NCBI RefSeq assembly: GCF_905147045.1
Contig: NC_065908.1
Location: 4,898,001-4,962,000 of the forward strand
Length of the DNA: 64,000 bases
Reading direction: 5' to 3'
Source: Nymphalis io
Taxonomy: Eukaryota > Arthropoda > Insecta > Lepidoptera > Nymphalidae
Position numbers and translations under genes: made by a program. Positions 21,121 to 32,329 of this stretch are shown piece by piece. Numbering within the stretch: position 1 is the stretch's first letter; each line of letters starts with the position of its first letter. The notes under the pieces were generated by a model. The model worked only from the letters and a program-made list of their open reading frames with translations, was not told the DNA's origin and made no database searches.

Positions 21121-21431
21121 ACAGTACAGTACAGTAACAGCCTGTAAATATCCCACTGCTGGGCTAAGGCCTCATCTCCCTTTTTTGAGGAGAAGGTTTG
21201 GAGCTTATTCCACCACGCCGCTCCAGTGCGGGTTGGTAGAATACACATGTGGCAGAATTTCGATGAAATTAGACACATGCAGGTTTCCTCACGATGTTTT
21301 CCTTCACCGAAAAGCACGAGATGAATTATAAACAGAAATTAAGCACATGTAAATTCAGAGGTGCTTGCCCGGGTTTGAACCCACGTTCATCGGTTAAGAT
21401 TCACGCGTTCTTACCACTGGGCCATCTCGGC
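21121..21431 (-). repeat. SINE-A, full length
   Basis: A complete copy, head to the right, with tail CAGTACAGTACAGTAACAG to the left, lying head-to-tail against the previous one. Together they form a SINE-A dimer of about 520 bp. Confidence 0.9.
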
Positions 21432-21589
21432 TCATATGTATGTGTGTGTGTATTTGTTAACAGAATGTGGCAAGTTAATTTGGCTTGTATGCATAGTATA
21501 AGTTCATAAGTATCATATATTCTTAAGAGATTTTTATATCAACAAATTAATTTAGAGTTTATGAGACCTATGATATTTAATTTGCGAAA

Positions 21590-21700
21590 TAGAAATTACC
21601 GATTTTCTTGCCGATGCTTTGTAGAATCTATATTCTGAACCGGCAGTAGCTTTACCTGTGATATGTTATTCTGAATCAGTATGAATGAAGATTTATTATT
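21590..21700 (-). repeat. Repeat H copy
   Basis: The minus strand reads GCTACTGCCGGTTCAGAATA, then TAGATTCTAC and ATCGGCAAGAAAATC, a fuller version of the H block than at 1089. Confidence 0.65.
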
Positions 21701-21707
21701 ATAAGTG

Positions 21708-21993
21708 GCTTTTTTTTTATAGAATAGAAAGGTGGACGAGCATATGGGCCACCTGATGGTAAGTAGTCACCAAACGCCCTTAGACATTGGCATTGTAAGA
21801 AATGTCAACCATCGCTTATAGCCATTGCGCCACCAACCTTGGGGACTAAGATTTTATGTCCCTTGTGCCTGTAATTTCACTGGCTCACTCACCCTTCAAA
21901 CCGGAACACAACAATATCAAGTATTGCTGTTTTGCGGTAGAATATCTGATGAGTGGGTGGTACCTACCCAGACGAGCTTGCACAAAGCACCAG
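21708..21993 (-). repeat. SINE-B, full length
   Basis: Starts with its T-rich end (reverse of TTCTATAAAAAAAA) and runs through GGGCCACCTGATGGTAAGTA and CACTCACCCTTCAAACCGGA to GCTTGCACAAAGCACC. It is inverted relative to the copy at 22687-22980. Confidence 0.9.
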
Positions 21994-22329
21994 AACTACT
22001 TGAATAAAGTATTTTATATTTTAATTGATTAAGATATTTATGTGGTTTTCCTAAAAATACATAAAAGTTTACATAATTTAAATATACACGAAAAATAAAT
22101 ACGGTAATGAATATTCGTGTGTAAACTGGCTGATAATGAAAATATGTAATGAAATTAAATATGGCTGTACGTATTCGTGCGAATAAAAAAAGCCACGAAC
22201 ATTCGCCTTAAAAAAAATAAATATATTTCTTTTTAAAAAAAAAATTAAGTAATGCTGATAATTATGATTTTGAATTTGTGTTTATTTATTTTTGTTGTGA
22301 AACTTCATCGGATACAATTAAAGAAGTTT

Positions 22330-22545
22330 TAGTTATAATTATTTACCCTTCCCGGTTTCTTACGGGTAGAATTAGGACCACCTTAGGTACATCATAATAC
22401 ATATACCAAGAATGGCTTACTCCCAGTCGGCATGATCTCTTCAACATTTATCGTTATATTTCACCCAATTTTCACAAAACCATAATGAATTATACACTTA
22501 AACCTTCCTTATTTTGTTAATTTTATTTTGTTAATTGGTGAAGAC
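22330..22545 (-). repeat. Repeat F copy 1
   Basis: The minus strand reads AAGGAAGGTTTAAGTGTATA, then TTATGGTTTTGTGAAAATTG and GAAATATAACGATAAATGTT. It matches 25283-25515. From memory this block is common in lepidopteran DNA, possibly inside Helitron-type elements. Confidence 0.6.
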
Positions 22546-22686
22546 CGTATGTAAATCCACTCGGTAGTTCTTAACAGACAGGCGCGGCAAGGGAGTTTGT
22601 TTTATTATAAGTAGTGATATTAATAATAAAAATAAGAAAAAATCTTAATCGAATATTGCGGACTCAAAGACCGGGCAAGTAAATTG

Positions 22687-22980
22687 CTGGTGGTAGGGCT
22701 TTGTGCAAGCCCGTCTGGGTAGGTACCACCCACTCATCAGATATTCTACCGCAAAACAGCAATACTTGATATTGTTGTGTTCCGGTTTGAAGGGTGAGTG
22801 AGCTAGTGTAATTACAGGCACAAGGGACATAAAATCTTAGTTCCCAAGGTTGGTGGCGCATTGGCTATAAGCGATGGTTGACATTTCTTACAATGCCAAT
22901 GTCTAAGGGCGTTTGGTGACCACTTACCATCAGGTGGCCCATATGCTCGTCCACCTTCCTATTCTATAAAAAAAAAAAAA
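22687..22980 (+). repeat. SINE-B, full length (reference copy)
   Basis: Begins GCTGGTGGTAGGGCTTTGTG and forms a possible 5' stem (GGTGGTA...TACCACC). It continues through CAGATATTCTACCGC, GTTCCGGTTTGAAGGGTGAG, TTACAGGCACAAGGGACATA and TTTCTTACAATGCCAATGTC. It ends CCACTTACCATCAGGTGG, CCCATATGCTCGTCC and TTCTATAAAAAAAAAAAAA. No clear Pol III A and B boxes are present. The 3' end resembles that of the LINE at 38168-41837, so this is probably a short LINE-dependent retroelement. It is the most numerous family in the window together with SINE-A. Confidence 0.9.
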
Positions 22981-23454
22981 TATGTGCTTAATTTTTTTAT
23001 ATATAAAACCTTATTATTTTTATATATAATAAAAGAAGAACAAATAATAAAAATATTGGACACCATTTTTTTAGTATAATGACATAGTAATTGACAAAAG
23101 CAAAGGCAATGCTGTAATTACTTAAGTTACTTTCAAAATGAGCTTCATTAAGCACTTTACATAATGAAAAACACACACATGGCTAAAAAAACATAGCACA
23201 GTTTATAATTGCCAAGGCTTATACACTTATAAGTATTCACTTCACTTGTATGAGTAACAAGACGTATTATGTAAACAAATCTAGAAGTTCACATTAACCT
23301 ATTTCTAAATAAGTTGTCGTATTGATTTTGAAATTTGCAAGTATATGCAAAGATACAATAAATTTATAACTGAAAGATTAATATGATTAAGTTAAAAATT
23401 AAAGTCAAGTTATTTATATTAAAATATATAAATCAACATATCTATATATAGTAA

Positions 23455-23660
23455 TGTAAGAAGCAAGTACCAATGCAGGGCAAAGGCACTTCTTTTAAGA
23501 AAAAAATAGCTTATTGTATTAGTAAATAGTGGCTGCCCCACACATGTAGTATTTTTTCTAATGTTTTTCGTTCGCCGTCGTAAATTATAAATAAAAATAA
23601 TGCATTAAAATTCAGTATCACTTTCCCGAAATTTCAATTCACAATATTCGGTTGAGATTC
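23455..23660 (-). repeat. SINE-A copy, heavily decayed
   Basis: ACCAATGCAGGGCAAAGGCA, then CACACATGTAG, GCATTAAAATTCAG and GGTTGAGATTCAAG follow the SINE-A minus-strand order. Confidence 0.4.
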
Positions 23661-23738
23661 AAGTTTTATAATTACTGGACATATTACAATATAAATAATA
23701 ATAACCTTTTATTTGCTATTTTATGGATAGATTAATAG

Positions 23739-23765
23739 ATAACTAGCATCGGCTTCAGAGTTTTT
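23739..23765 (-). mobile_element. Possible Helitron-like end
   Basis: AACTAGCATCGGCTTCAGAG read on the minus strand gives a short GAAGCC-G motif before CTAGTT. It resembles the other CTAG-ended termini but has no convincing hairpin. Confidence 0.25.
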
Positions 23766-23954
23766 TAGTACATATTAATAAAAAAAATCAATATTATTTT
23801 TAAATTTTAGTGCATTTCACATTATTTTTAAAGACGGTTTAATTTTAAAGCTATATTCATAAAGTTCTAAGAAAATTAATTATCTCGCGAGACTATCATA
23901 ATATGAGATGCCTTGTATAGTAAATCACCAGACTCTGTTAGACGTAACTTTTAA

Positions 23955-24248
23955 TTATTGCACGACGTAACCCGATGTTGCGTCTACAGAGCCGTGAATT
24001 GAAAGAAACGGCATCGGTATTAACGGTATCTCTGGCGAAATATCACTGTCATTGTTTTGCACTACTACTCCACGTGTTTCAACTTCAAATGGAACATAGG
24101 TAAAATTTGCAACTAGACACAAATGTTTGCGCCATTTGTTCGCTTCAGTATTTTCTGCTGCGGTTCCGGGCTTTAACATTATTTCACTGATATAGAACAA
24201 TTTCTCGTTAAATCCCAAAATAGTGTCTCTCCCCATTTCTGTGGAAGC
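23955..24248 (-). pseudogene. Coding-like remnant, unknown
   Basis: An open frame of about 98 codons runs from after a TAG, with ATG at 24236, to a stop at 23955. Stretches such as KLFYISEIMLKPGTAAENTE and FTYVPFEVETRGVVVQNNDS have protein-like composition, and the segment is richer in GC than its flanks. A CTTCCACAG before the ATG could be an acceptor site. No motif identifies the family. It could be an exon or a decayed transposon fragment. Confidence 0.3.
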
Positions 24249-24419
24249 CAGTGTCTATCCAACAGTTTTTTTGCCATCATTATTATTTATATTATTAAGC
24301 AAACCGTTGCGAAAAACTTTAAGTATCAAAATCAAAATAATTCTTACAACATACAAAACACTTTATTCGAGTGGGCTTGTAAACATTTTTGAATTGTCAT
24401 ATTAAGGAATTCAGCGGTT

Positions 24420-25280
24420 ACTCTTTTTCTGCAATGAAAGGGAAATAGAAAACAATGGCGAGGTCATGACGGTTTGCCGATATGGCATACCAGTGGATTT
24501 TACCTCCGAGGTGTGCCAATATATGTTTATAATAACGAACTCGTTTCATATCTCACTCGTAAAATGTTGAAAGCCGACATTTTTAAAGAATCCACATTCA
24601 ATAACTATCATCTTATTTATTTTGTATAAAAAATTATCATAATTATAAACAATAATTATAATCAGCCACTTCTAAGCAAATCAATGTTCTATGTTTGCAT
24701 TTTCAGTACATCGTAGCCCAACGTGCAGATGTTCTGTCGCTTAGATTTAATTTATTACCCTTAATTAATTAAATTATAAAGCACGTATTTGCTCAGAATG
24801 TCTAAGATGTGAAGTGTAACATGCAGTGTGCTATAATACTATAAATCGAATTTTATGACGCCGAAAGTTTATGTGTTCGAATGTCTACTGCTCAATCACA
24901 GTTAAACGATGACGGATTTTGCGTTTGAGTTGGTTTTAAAAATCCGACGCCGACTTTATAAGCCGCTATATCAACAAAGCAGTTCTTGTTTACATTAATA
25001 GAAAGTATATTATGTATATTCGATTATCGCGTGTGTTGTATATTATATTATATGCATCGACTCAAGAACGTGTTACCCTAGTGATTGACTGGCTTAAGAA
25101 GGTACATAATGCACTTGAAGCTCAGAAGACAGGTGTCTATATGCATAGAGTGATACGAAAACCAAATCTTACGTTGTATGTTTGAAAAAGTCGCAATATT
25201 TAATGTTATCATCCCTTTCAAATGGGGAAGGATTACTAAGTATTTACATATAGGTATACATGTCATAATTAAAATTACAT
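24420..25280. other. No gene seen
   Basis: AT-rich sequence with no long open frame. A 62-codon minus frame at 25078-25266 has no motif. Confidence 0.4.
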
Positions 25281-25282
25281 AA

Positions 25283-25515
25283 CAAAGCCCCCCGCGTCTG
25301 TGTGTCTCTTTATTTGAATTTAAAAACTACCAAACGGGTTTTACCCGGTTTTCATCAATGATGAGAGTAATTCATAAGGAAGGTTTAGGTGTATAATTAA
25401 TTACGGTTTTGTGTAAATTGGCCGAAATATGACGATAGAGGTTGAAAATGTTCAAAAGAGGGAGCTGGGAGCATTACGAAACGAATGTATTATTATATAA
25501 ATGTCTTATAAAGAC
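25283..25515 (+). repeat. Repeat F copy 2
   Basis: CCCCCCGCGTCTGTGTGTCT leads to AAAAACTACCAAACGGG, TAAGGAAGGTTTAGGTGTAT, GGTTTTGTGTAAATTGG and AATATGACGATAGAGGTTGA. It is better preserved than the copy at 22330-22545. Confidence 0.65.
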
Positions 25516-25785
25516 ACTTAATCAAAACGAGCGGAACCCCATGGATAGCTTGTTTAATTTAAAAACAATCATAACAAAACAACAATTAAAAACCGAAACA
25601 CCTATAAATTCATAATTTATGAAATAATAAATAACTTAAGGAACTGTTTTCATTCTTCACTCCACTTCAGGCAGGTTTTAAAATCAATTAAAACTATTTA
25701 AATAATTATTCATTATTTTCCCGAGATAGGGTGACAAGCGTTGTATGATATTTGTATTATATTCGTTATATTTTTATTTTATTTT

Positions 25786-26047
25786 TTCAAATAGGTTTGT
25801 AGATTGTGAAATGAGTCACTTGATGGTAAGTGGTCACCATCGCCTAAAGGCATTGGCACTGTAAGAAATATTAACCTTATGTGGGGGTATATTGGAACAA
25901 AGATGTTATTTACCTTGAGCCTGTCACTGACTGACTAATCCTTGTAACTCGCACAATAATACTAAGTATTGCTGTTCGGCGGTAAAATATCTGATGAGTG
26001 AATGGTACCTACCCAGACGAACTAGCTCAAAGTTCTACCACCAAGTA
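25786..26047 (-). repeat. SINE-B, diverged full-length copy
   Basis: Follows SINE-B in reverse: GTCACTTGATGGTAAGTGGT, then GGCATTGGCACTGTAAGAAA, AAATATCTGATGAGTG and GGTACCTACCCAGACGA. Confidence 0.8.
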
Positions 26048-26639
26048 ATACTGTAGTATCAGTGGTACCACAAAATAATATTATATGTATTATTAAGCCA
26101 AGTTTCCGACTGCCAAAGTGGGACTTTGGCAATTCGCACTTTAAGCCAATTTGCACCAAACTGAATTTAATCTTACTAATTTGTTCTAAAGCGCTCGTAA
26201 ACGCATCCTTGAATTAATTTTATTTTGTTTTAATTTTATTTGAATTAAGATAATAAGATTCAACTAAAAAGAAAGAAGTAAAGTAGTAATTCTAATGTGA
26301 TCCAGAAACACAGAAGACTTTTATATAATATATTTTTTAATAGTATTAATATTTTTAGGATTCACAATGATACAGTACTGTCTAAAATACAGATTCAAAG
26401 TACTATCTAACGAACTCTCGTTAGGAATTCCACTTACAATCCGTACAATCTTCATAAAATCCGCGCTAGTAATAAATTCGCATCCTAAATAAACTTTCTT
26501 TAATGGTACAAGGCCCTTAAGGAACCTAAAATAACAGAGGAAACGTGATTTGGGTATAAAGTGAATCTATTAAGAGAAACAATAAAATTTATAATAAATT
26601 AGAGTAAAGTGGTTGGCTATATAAGTTTATCATTACAGT

Positions 26640-26790
26640 AAAGTCCCATAATTGTCCTATTGCATGGAAAAATCTTTCTCCACTTAAAGAGGTTTGTAGC
26701 TCATTCTTCCACGCTCCTCCTTAAATTAAACACATGAAAACTAGGTGCTGTATACCCGGACAAGAACCTATGGTCTTGTTTTAAGATCCA
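26640..26790 (-). repeat. SINE-A copy, decayed
   Basis: AGAGGTTTGTAGCTCATTCT, then CCACGCTCC, TAAACACATGAAAACTAG and TACCCGGACAAGAACCTATG correspond to the SINE-A minus-strand order with internal deletions. Confidence 0.5.
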
Positions 26791-26889
26791 AGTGTCATAT
26801 CTATCGTCGCTATCCGTTTAAATAATGTTTTTTACCTTTTGTTTTTAATTATTGAAAAATATAATTCATGTAAGATATTTGTGTTTAAT

Positions 26890-27075
26890 AATATAAAGAG
26901 ATTTATGAGCCTTTCCACTATAACAAAGTAAATTTCTAGCACCTAGCTGTTGAAATTTTTATAGATGAGATCTGGCATTTGAACCCAGGACTTTTGGATT
27001 TATCGTTCTATAAGCTAGTCACTAAAGCAAAAGGCAGTCAGCTCGATTAGCAAGTCAATGACATCAGTATGTTCT
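26890..27075 (-). repeat. SINE-D copy, decayed
   Basis: The tRNA-like end is clear: GGCATTTGAACCCAGGACTT, then TATAAGCTAGTCACTAAAGC and AAGGCAGTCAGC. The body is mostly lost. Confidence 0.55.
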
Positions 27076-27335
27076 TCGGCAGAGGTGACAATTAAGTGGT
27101 CCTCTCGTCTCCATTATTTTGCATATTATTCAAATGAGGAAAAATTACATAATGATTGTATAAAATGTTCAGTATATTTGTTAAAAAAGTATACGACTCT
27201 TTATTTAGTAAATTGAAAAATGGAATAAAAAACAAGCAACCACATACAATGTTTTTATATTAAAAAACATAGAAAAAATTGTATGTAAAGTTTATATAAA
27301 AAGCCACTGTTGTACAATAATGTTTTGATAGCTAT

Positions 27336-27560
27336 GGGTCGGGCCGATAAAAAATATTGGTATTTTCTGTAGAACTAGTAGCAGCCTGGAGTCTGGAAGT
27401 TGGACGTGTGCACTCCCGTGCCCCGTAAAGCACGTAAAGCCGTTGCTGCTGCCCCTGAACTCTTCCGGTTTGTGTTAGATTGTAATAGGGAATAGAGAGC
27501 ACCTGTGTTTGCGTACACATTTGTGCACTATAATATGTCATTTGCAGTTGATAGTTGGCC
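27336..27560 (+). repeat. SINE-D copy, head missing
   Basis: Starts GGGTCGGGCCGATAAAAAAT and continues CAGCCTGGAGTCTGGAAGTT, GTGCACTCCCGTGCCCCGTA and TGTGTTTGCGTACACATTTG to GTTGATAGTTGGCCTCT. Confidence 0.75.
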
Positions 27561-27564
27561 TCTG

Positions 27565-27650
27565 AAAAATGAATTATAAACATAAATAATTAAGCTATAA
27601 AAACTCAATGTTTCTTTAGGTTTAAATAAATCTTCGGTTAAGATTCACGA
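27565..27650 (-). repeat. SINE-A head-side fragment, decayed
   Basis: AATGAATTATAAACATAAAT, then TTCGGTTAAGATTCACGA, match the head-proximal part of SINE-A. Confidence 0.45.
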
Positions 27651-28020
27651 TTTTTATCTATTTCAATCATAATTTTACCCAAACAAAGACTTCTATATGT
27701 ATTTTTTTGCGTGAAGCGATTATATTTGACACATAATGAGTGCAATTACATCTTTTTCAAATAGATATCCCGACAGCGTGACCAGGACAAAGGAATGGTG
27801 CTTAAATTGTTCAACTTAAACTCTACTATTGTAATAATGTTGAACAATTTACCACCTGACCTTCACAAGCCGGATGAATCATTTAAATATTTTTGTTCAG
27901 TAATAGCATGTACGTGTAATAAAGCAGTAGAAACCGTATGTCTGTACATTTAATAAATTTATCATAAAACGAGTAGCAGAACACGAAAATACTTTTTTTA
28001 AATATATCGTAATATATCGA

Positions 28021-28054
28021 CCATCGCGCGGATGAAGCCGTGGGGCCAGCTGGT
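28021..28054 (+). mobile_element. Helitron-like terminus, degraded
   Basis: CGCGCGGATGAAGCCGTGGG followed by GCCAGCTGG resembles lepidopteran Helitron 3' ends, but the terminal CTAG is CTGG here. Confidence 0.3.
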
Positions 28055-28059
28055 GTGTA

Positions 28060-28970
28060 AATAATGATTGTTCTAAGTTGATAACATCATATACTTGTCT
28101 AATAATCGGAATTATTCTTTGTGTCTACGACAGCAAAGAATAAAAACAAAAAAAAACACAAATATCACTATTTTCAATAAACTCTAAACAATACTTAACT
28201 TTATTTATTTAATTCAAATATAAATCTAATAATTGTTGTATTTGCGACAGTGATTAAGCTTTTCCTTAATATGTAGATAAAAATTTCTGAATTATCTCCA
28301 AGTATATAGTAAAAAGCAACAGTGAATATTTCAATTTATTTAATTTTTAATTTTGGCCAAGTAAAACGCGCGAAAAATCCCTTTTCTGCAGTACAAAGAT
28401 CGTATTGATACATGTTTCTGTTACGTAGTCGATTTATCAAAATGAGTTTACACTCTCGTTGGAGCAAACATCTTGAAAAACCTTTATGTAAAACCCATTA
28501 CACAGTTGCTATGAAAAAATCGATATAAAAGTCTTTACCTTCATACAACATTTCGCTATTTGTATAGGCTCCGTATTAGTCAAATGGTTTTCTAGATATT
28601 GAGTCGAATGGATGCCTAAACTTAAACTGATATCGAACTAACCCGCTCAAGATCATAGCAATAATGACTATGGACTATCTAAAATCAAGAAATGAAGTCG
28701 AGGTAGTTTGCGGTACACAGATAAGCGTATCTAAACCATTTGCCGTATAGCTGATAATTTCCGTTGCAAGATGGTGTCATTTGCGATTGGTTCGTTTACA
28801 CTGAGAGCGTATTTATTTTTATAAAATATTTTGTGAAATGTAAGAAGTTTGTTATTTTATTGCAAATAACAATTTTCAGGCTTGTTTAAGTTGCAGGTTG
28901 ATACAGGGTGTATAAGTTAAAAACTCGTTGTGTACATTTTATTCATAAGTTCAGTTGTTGTAGGGTACCC
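28060..28970. other. No gene seen
   Basis: AT-rich sequence with no long open frame or clear repeat copy. Confidence 0.4.
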
Positions 28971-28974
28971 ATTG

Positions 28975-29195
28975 TTTTCCCTGGAGAATAGAGACCCGCA
29001 TAGGCGGGTCGGCCGTTAGAGCGTCACGGTAGCATGCGAAAGCGATCCCGTGGCGCTTCTCGTTAAGACGGAAAGGGTACCGCTGGTTTTTTAGTGGGTA
29101 TTCCGATGTACGGGGCGCACTCGGCGCCTTGGACACCGGTGAGCCCCACATACCCGCCCCCCACTGTGAAACGCGTAACGTAAAAAAAGGGTACG
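28975..29195 (+). repeat. Repeat E copy 1
   Basis: A GC-rich block: CACGGTAGCATGCGAAAGCG, then GTTAAGACGGAAAGGGTACC, TTTTTTAGTGGGTATTCCGA and GACACCGGTGAGCCCCACA, ending in GTAAAAAAAGGG. The same order recurs at 54355-54612. The A-rich right end suggests a retroelement 3' end, probably a LINE 3' UTR. Confidence 0.75.
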
Positions 29196-29550
29196 CATTG
29201 TTTATCCGATCCGATTTGTGCAGTTATTGTTTCTATATACTCACGCACTTGGTGAGGTATTGTGGCAGAGAATATACCTTACAATCATTGTAAATTACTT
29301 GCACTTGAATATGTCGGTATAATTGCTTACCTATACCTAAAAAAATATATTACAACGCATATCGGATATTAGCTCTATCGGGTATTAGTATTCGATAAAA
29401 TAGATATAAATACAGTCTTCTTGCATGTTCTTTGTGTAGTTTTACACAAATATTTTCGTTATATTCTATTTATTTTAGCTGTTTTGCTGACCCAAAAATA
29501 AATCTACGTTGTGGTAAATAGTCAATTCTGTCAATAGACAAAATCTGGAC

Positions 29551-29808
29551 ACAACTGGTAGGGCTTTGTGCAAAATCATCCAGGTACCAACCACTCATCA
29601 GATATTGTACAGCAAAACAACAGTACTCGGTATTGTTGTGTTCCGGTTTGAAGGGTGAGTGTGTCAGTGTAATTACAGGCACAAGGGACATAACATCTTA
29701 GTTCTCAAGGTTGATGGCGTATTAACATCTCTTACAATGCCATTGACTATGAGCGTTGGTGACCACTTACCACTAGGTGGCCCGCTTACCTATTCTATAA
29801 AAAAAAAT
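29551..29808 (+). repeat. SINE-B, near full length
   Basis: Runs from AACTGGTAGGGCTTTGTGCA through GTTCCGGTTTGAAGGGTGAG to GTGGCCCGCTTACCTATTCT and an A-run. Part of the 3' region is deleted. Confidence 0.85.
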
Positions 29809-29867
29809 CTCGAATGTAAGATATTGATGTCTATGACTAGTATAAGTGACGGTTTACGGACAGTTGT

Positions 29868-29903
29868 ATTCAACGTCCCGTATAATCATACGGGACGTTG
29901 AAT
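29868..29903. repeat. Perfect 16-bp-arm palindrome
   Basis: Arms 29868-29883 and 29888-29903 are perfect inverted copies (ATTCAACGTCCCGTAT) around the loop AATC. It lies outside any repeat family I recognise. Confidence 0.9.
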
Positions 29904-30349
29904 CTGTCTCATTACAGAGTTATGAGAGTAAAGAAATCACCTGGTGCATCATACTTGTACACTATAATATGTGAAGTGTTCTCAGTTAGGTCATAATTTT
30001 CACAGAATTACTTTTTCATGTAATACGGTCGCCCTTTGATCTTCATTAAATCGCTTATAATAATACCGCACATCGCCATACCTTACGTGGCAAGCATGAA
30101 AGTTTTTAGCGATTTTGAGCCTTATCCCATGAACATAAGACTTGGGTAATTTATATGTTAACATCAATCGATTCGAACTGTCTTTTCTATAGTGACTTGA
30201 AATGTAGATGTCATTTGCAAGATCTTTTGATTAAGATATTTTACGAAATATGTCATGTATAGAATTTATAAATCGAAAATATTTTAGTTTTAAATTGATA
30301 TACTATATTTCCAGTAAATGTCTTTTATCATATTTAATATTTTATTATA

Positions 30350-30637
30350 AGGTTGTAGATTGGAAAATATAAGGTTCAAATCTCGGGTCGGTCAAGTCCG
30401 TCGTCGTTCTCTATCGGTCGATCTTACAAATTGTCCGAGATTACACTTCTGAGCCTCGGAAAGCACGAATAGCCGTTGATTTTGCGCTGAAACTCTCTGG
30501 GCTCGCCGGTGAAAAAAAATATTCCGAGGAAATATGTATGTGTCGGGTGAAAATCTTCATCCGAGCAGCATGCTCTAATAAGCTCCAATTCTCCATAAAA
30601 AGGAGAGGAGACCTTAGCCCAGCAATGGGATATTAGT
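30350..30637 (+). repeat. SINE-D/SINE-A chimera, decayed
   Basis: 30350-30505 follows SINE-D (AGGTTCAAATCTCGGGTCGG, then GAGCCTCGGAAAGCACGAAT and GCGCTGAAACTCT). From about 30506 the sequence is SINE-A (CGGTGAAAAAAAATATTCCG, AGCAGCATGCTCTAATAAGC, TTAGCCCAGCAATGGGATAT). Both halves have the same orientation. Confidence 0.6.
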
Positions 30638-31111
30638 TTTAAGGTTGGCATATTATAATGATAAGAAATGGTTTACACTTATTGCCATCACCACCATAGA
30701 ACCAGCAAACAGTAGTCAAGGTACACGTATACACGTATACTTTCTTGAAATACAAAAGTATCAGTACGGCGTATGTATTTTTGCTTCCAATTTAGTAACA
30801 TTTTTTAATCAGACGATAATTACAGTTGATCGAACTGAATAGCTGATAATTACAACAATAAATGCCCGTACGATATTTTCATCGTGATCTTTCATAACAA
30901 CAAAGGTAGTTAATAAAAAATTATGGTTTTCGCCAGCGCGTGCGAATCGCTAGTTGTTTATTAATGAAAATTTATTATCGTTGCTCACTATTTATTTATA
31001 CCCAAGCTGTTGTATGAATGTGTAGGAGGTATCCAGTTAGATTAATTGCTTTAAAACAAAGTAAGTATGGCAAACTCGAATTTTACCTTCGAACTAGAAC
31101 CAGAAAAAATA

Positions 31112-31361
31112 CTTGGTAGGGGTTTGTGCAAGCCCGTTTGGGTACCTTTCTGATCACATATTCTAACGCCAAACAGCAATATTAAGTATCGTTGTCTGAG
31201 TAAGAACGGCTAGTAAGCCAGTGTTACAACCGGCATAAGACATATAACATACTAGTTTCCAAGGTTGGTGACATATTTCTTACAGCGCCAATGGTTATTT
31301 GCAGTGGTAACAACTTACCATAAGTGGCATTTACCCGTTCGCCTACCAATAAAAAAAATCC
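31112..31361 (+). repeat. SINE-B, diverged full-length copy
   Basis: GGTAGGGGTTTGTGCAAGCC at the left, AGTTTCCAAGGTTGGTGACA in the middle and CAACTTACCATAAGTGGCAT at the right, then AATAAAAAAAAT. Confidence 0.8.
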
Positions 31362-31369
31362 GACCAAGT

Positions 31370-32325
31370 TATTTATATTTGATTAATAAAGACAAAAATT
31401 ACTATACAAATCTTACCATGACTTATAAACAAATGCGCTTCAAAATACTTGTATCATATACAATTCAATTAATTCCATCCTCACTCAGTAACGTAACTTG
31501 TAGAACTCATAACTGTTTCATAATGGAATAGAACTGAAGCCTTTGCCTCTACTATGTGCTTCTCTTGTAAACTAAGCTTTGTTTTATTGTTATTATTTAA
31601 TTCTTCAGTTTAATTTACGTTAACGGTTATTTTATTGGTTGAACGTCTTAATTCAGAATCGGTTAATACAAATTTCCGCAGATCTTTCTTTAAAAGTGAA
31701 GGATTTTCATACAAACTTTTATCACCTTTATCACATTCAATTTTCAAAAATATTTCCTACTAATCTACTTTAAAAAAAACCCGCATGGAAATTTTCATGA
31801 AGCCCCAATGCTTTGTTGCAGCTTGGCCTGCGCGTTGATTTGACAGCCAGCCAATAAGTGATTCTTTTATACATAGATCAAAATATATATTTTTCTTAAA
31901 CAGCACATTAATTAAATGATAATAGTAAATGATATAATTCTTAAATGTTACAAAGTAATGAAATGCATCAAATTGGCTTCGAGTACCATTTAGCGGTTTT
32001 CAGTGGCTGTCACATGCCAGAAGTGACATTAATAAAATATGTCTATGTGTGTTATATTCATAGAAATGCTTCGAGCTCACGCATTTTATAACGAATATTT
32101 ATTATGATTATAATTACTAATATTGAGCACCTTAATTATAAAAATCAATACTAGAAAAGCTGTATTAAAAAAAACAATACATGTATTAGTTTAAGTAACG
32201 AGTTTCGCTTGATGATTCAATATCATTGATTAAGATTTTCGATTGCATAGACTCACGGTAGAGACTAATTATAATTACACAGAGCAAAATTCAAAACGGT
32301 ATATGTTGAAAGTTTTCAAGCATAC
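31370..32325. other. No gene seen
   Basis: AT-rich sequence without a convincing open frame or repeat copy. A slightly GC-richer patch near 31790-31860 has no recognisable content. Confidence 0.4.
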
Positions 32326-32329
32326 TACT

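Noticed and set aside
21708..22980. Large DNA transposon bounded by inverted SINE-B copies
   Set aside because: The two copies are independent insertions, each with its own A-run at the expected 3' end. No transposase lies between them.
26115..26135. TGCCAAAGT-GGG-ACTTTGGCA hairpin
   Set aside because: Same reason: 9-bp arms are within chance expectation.
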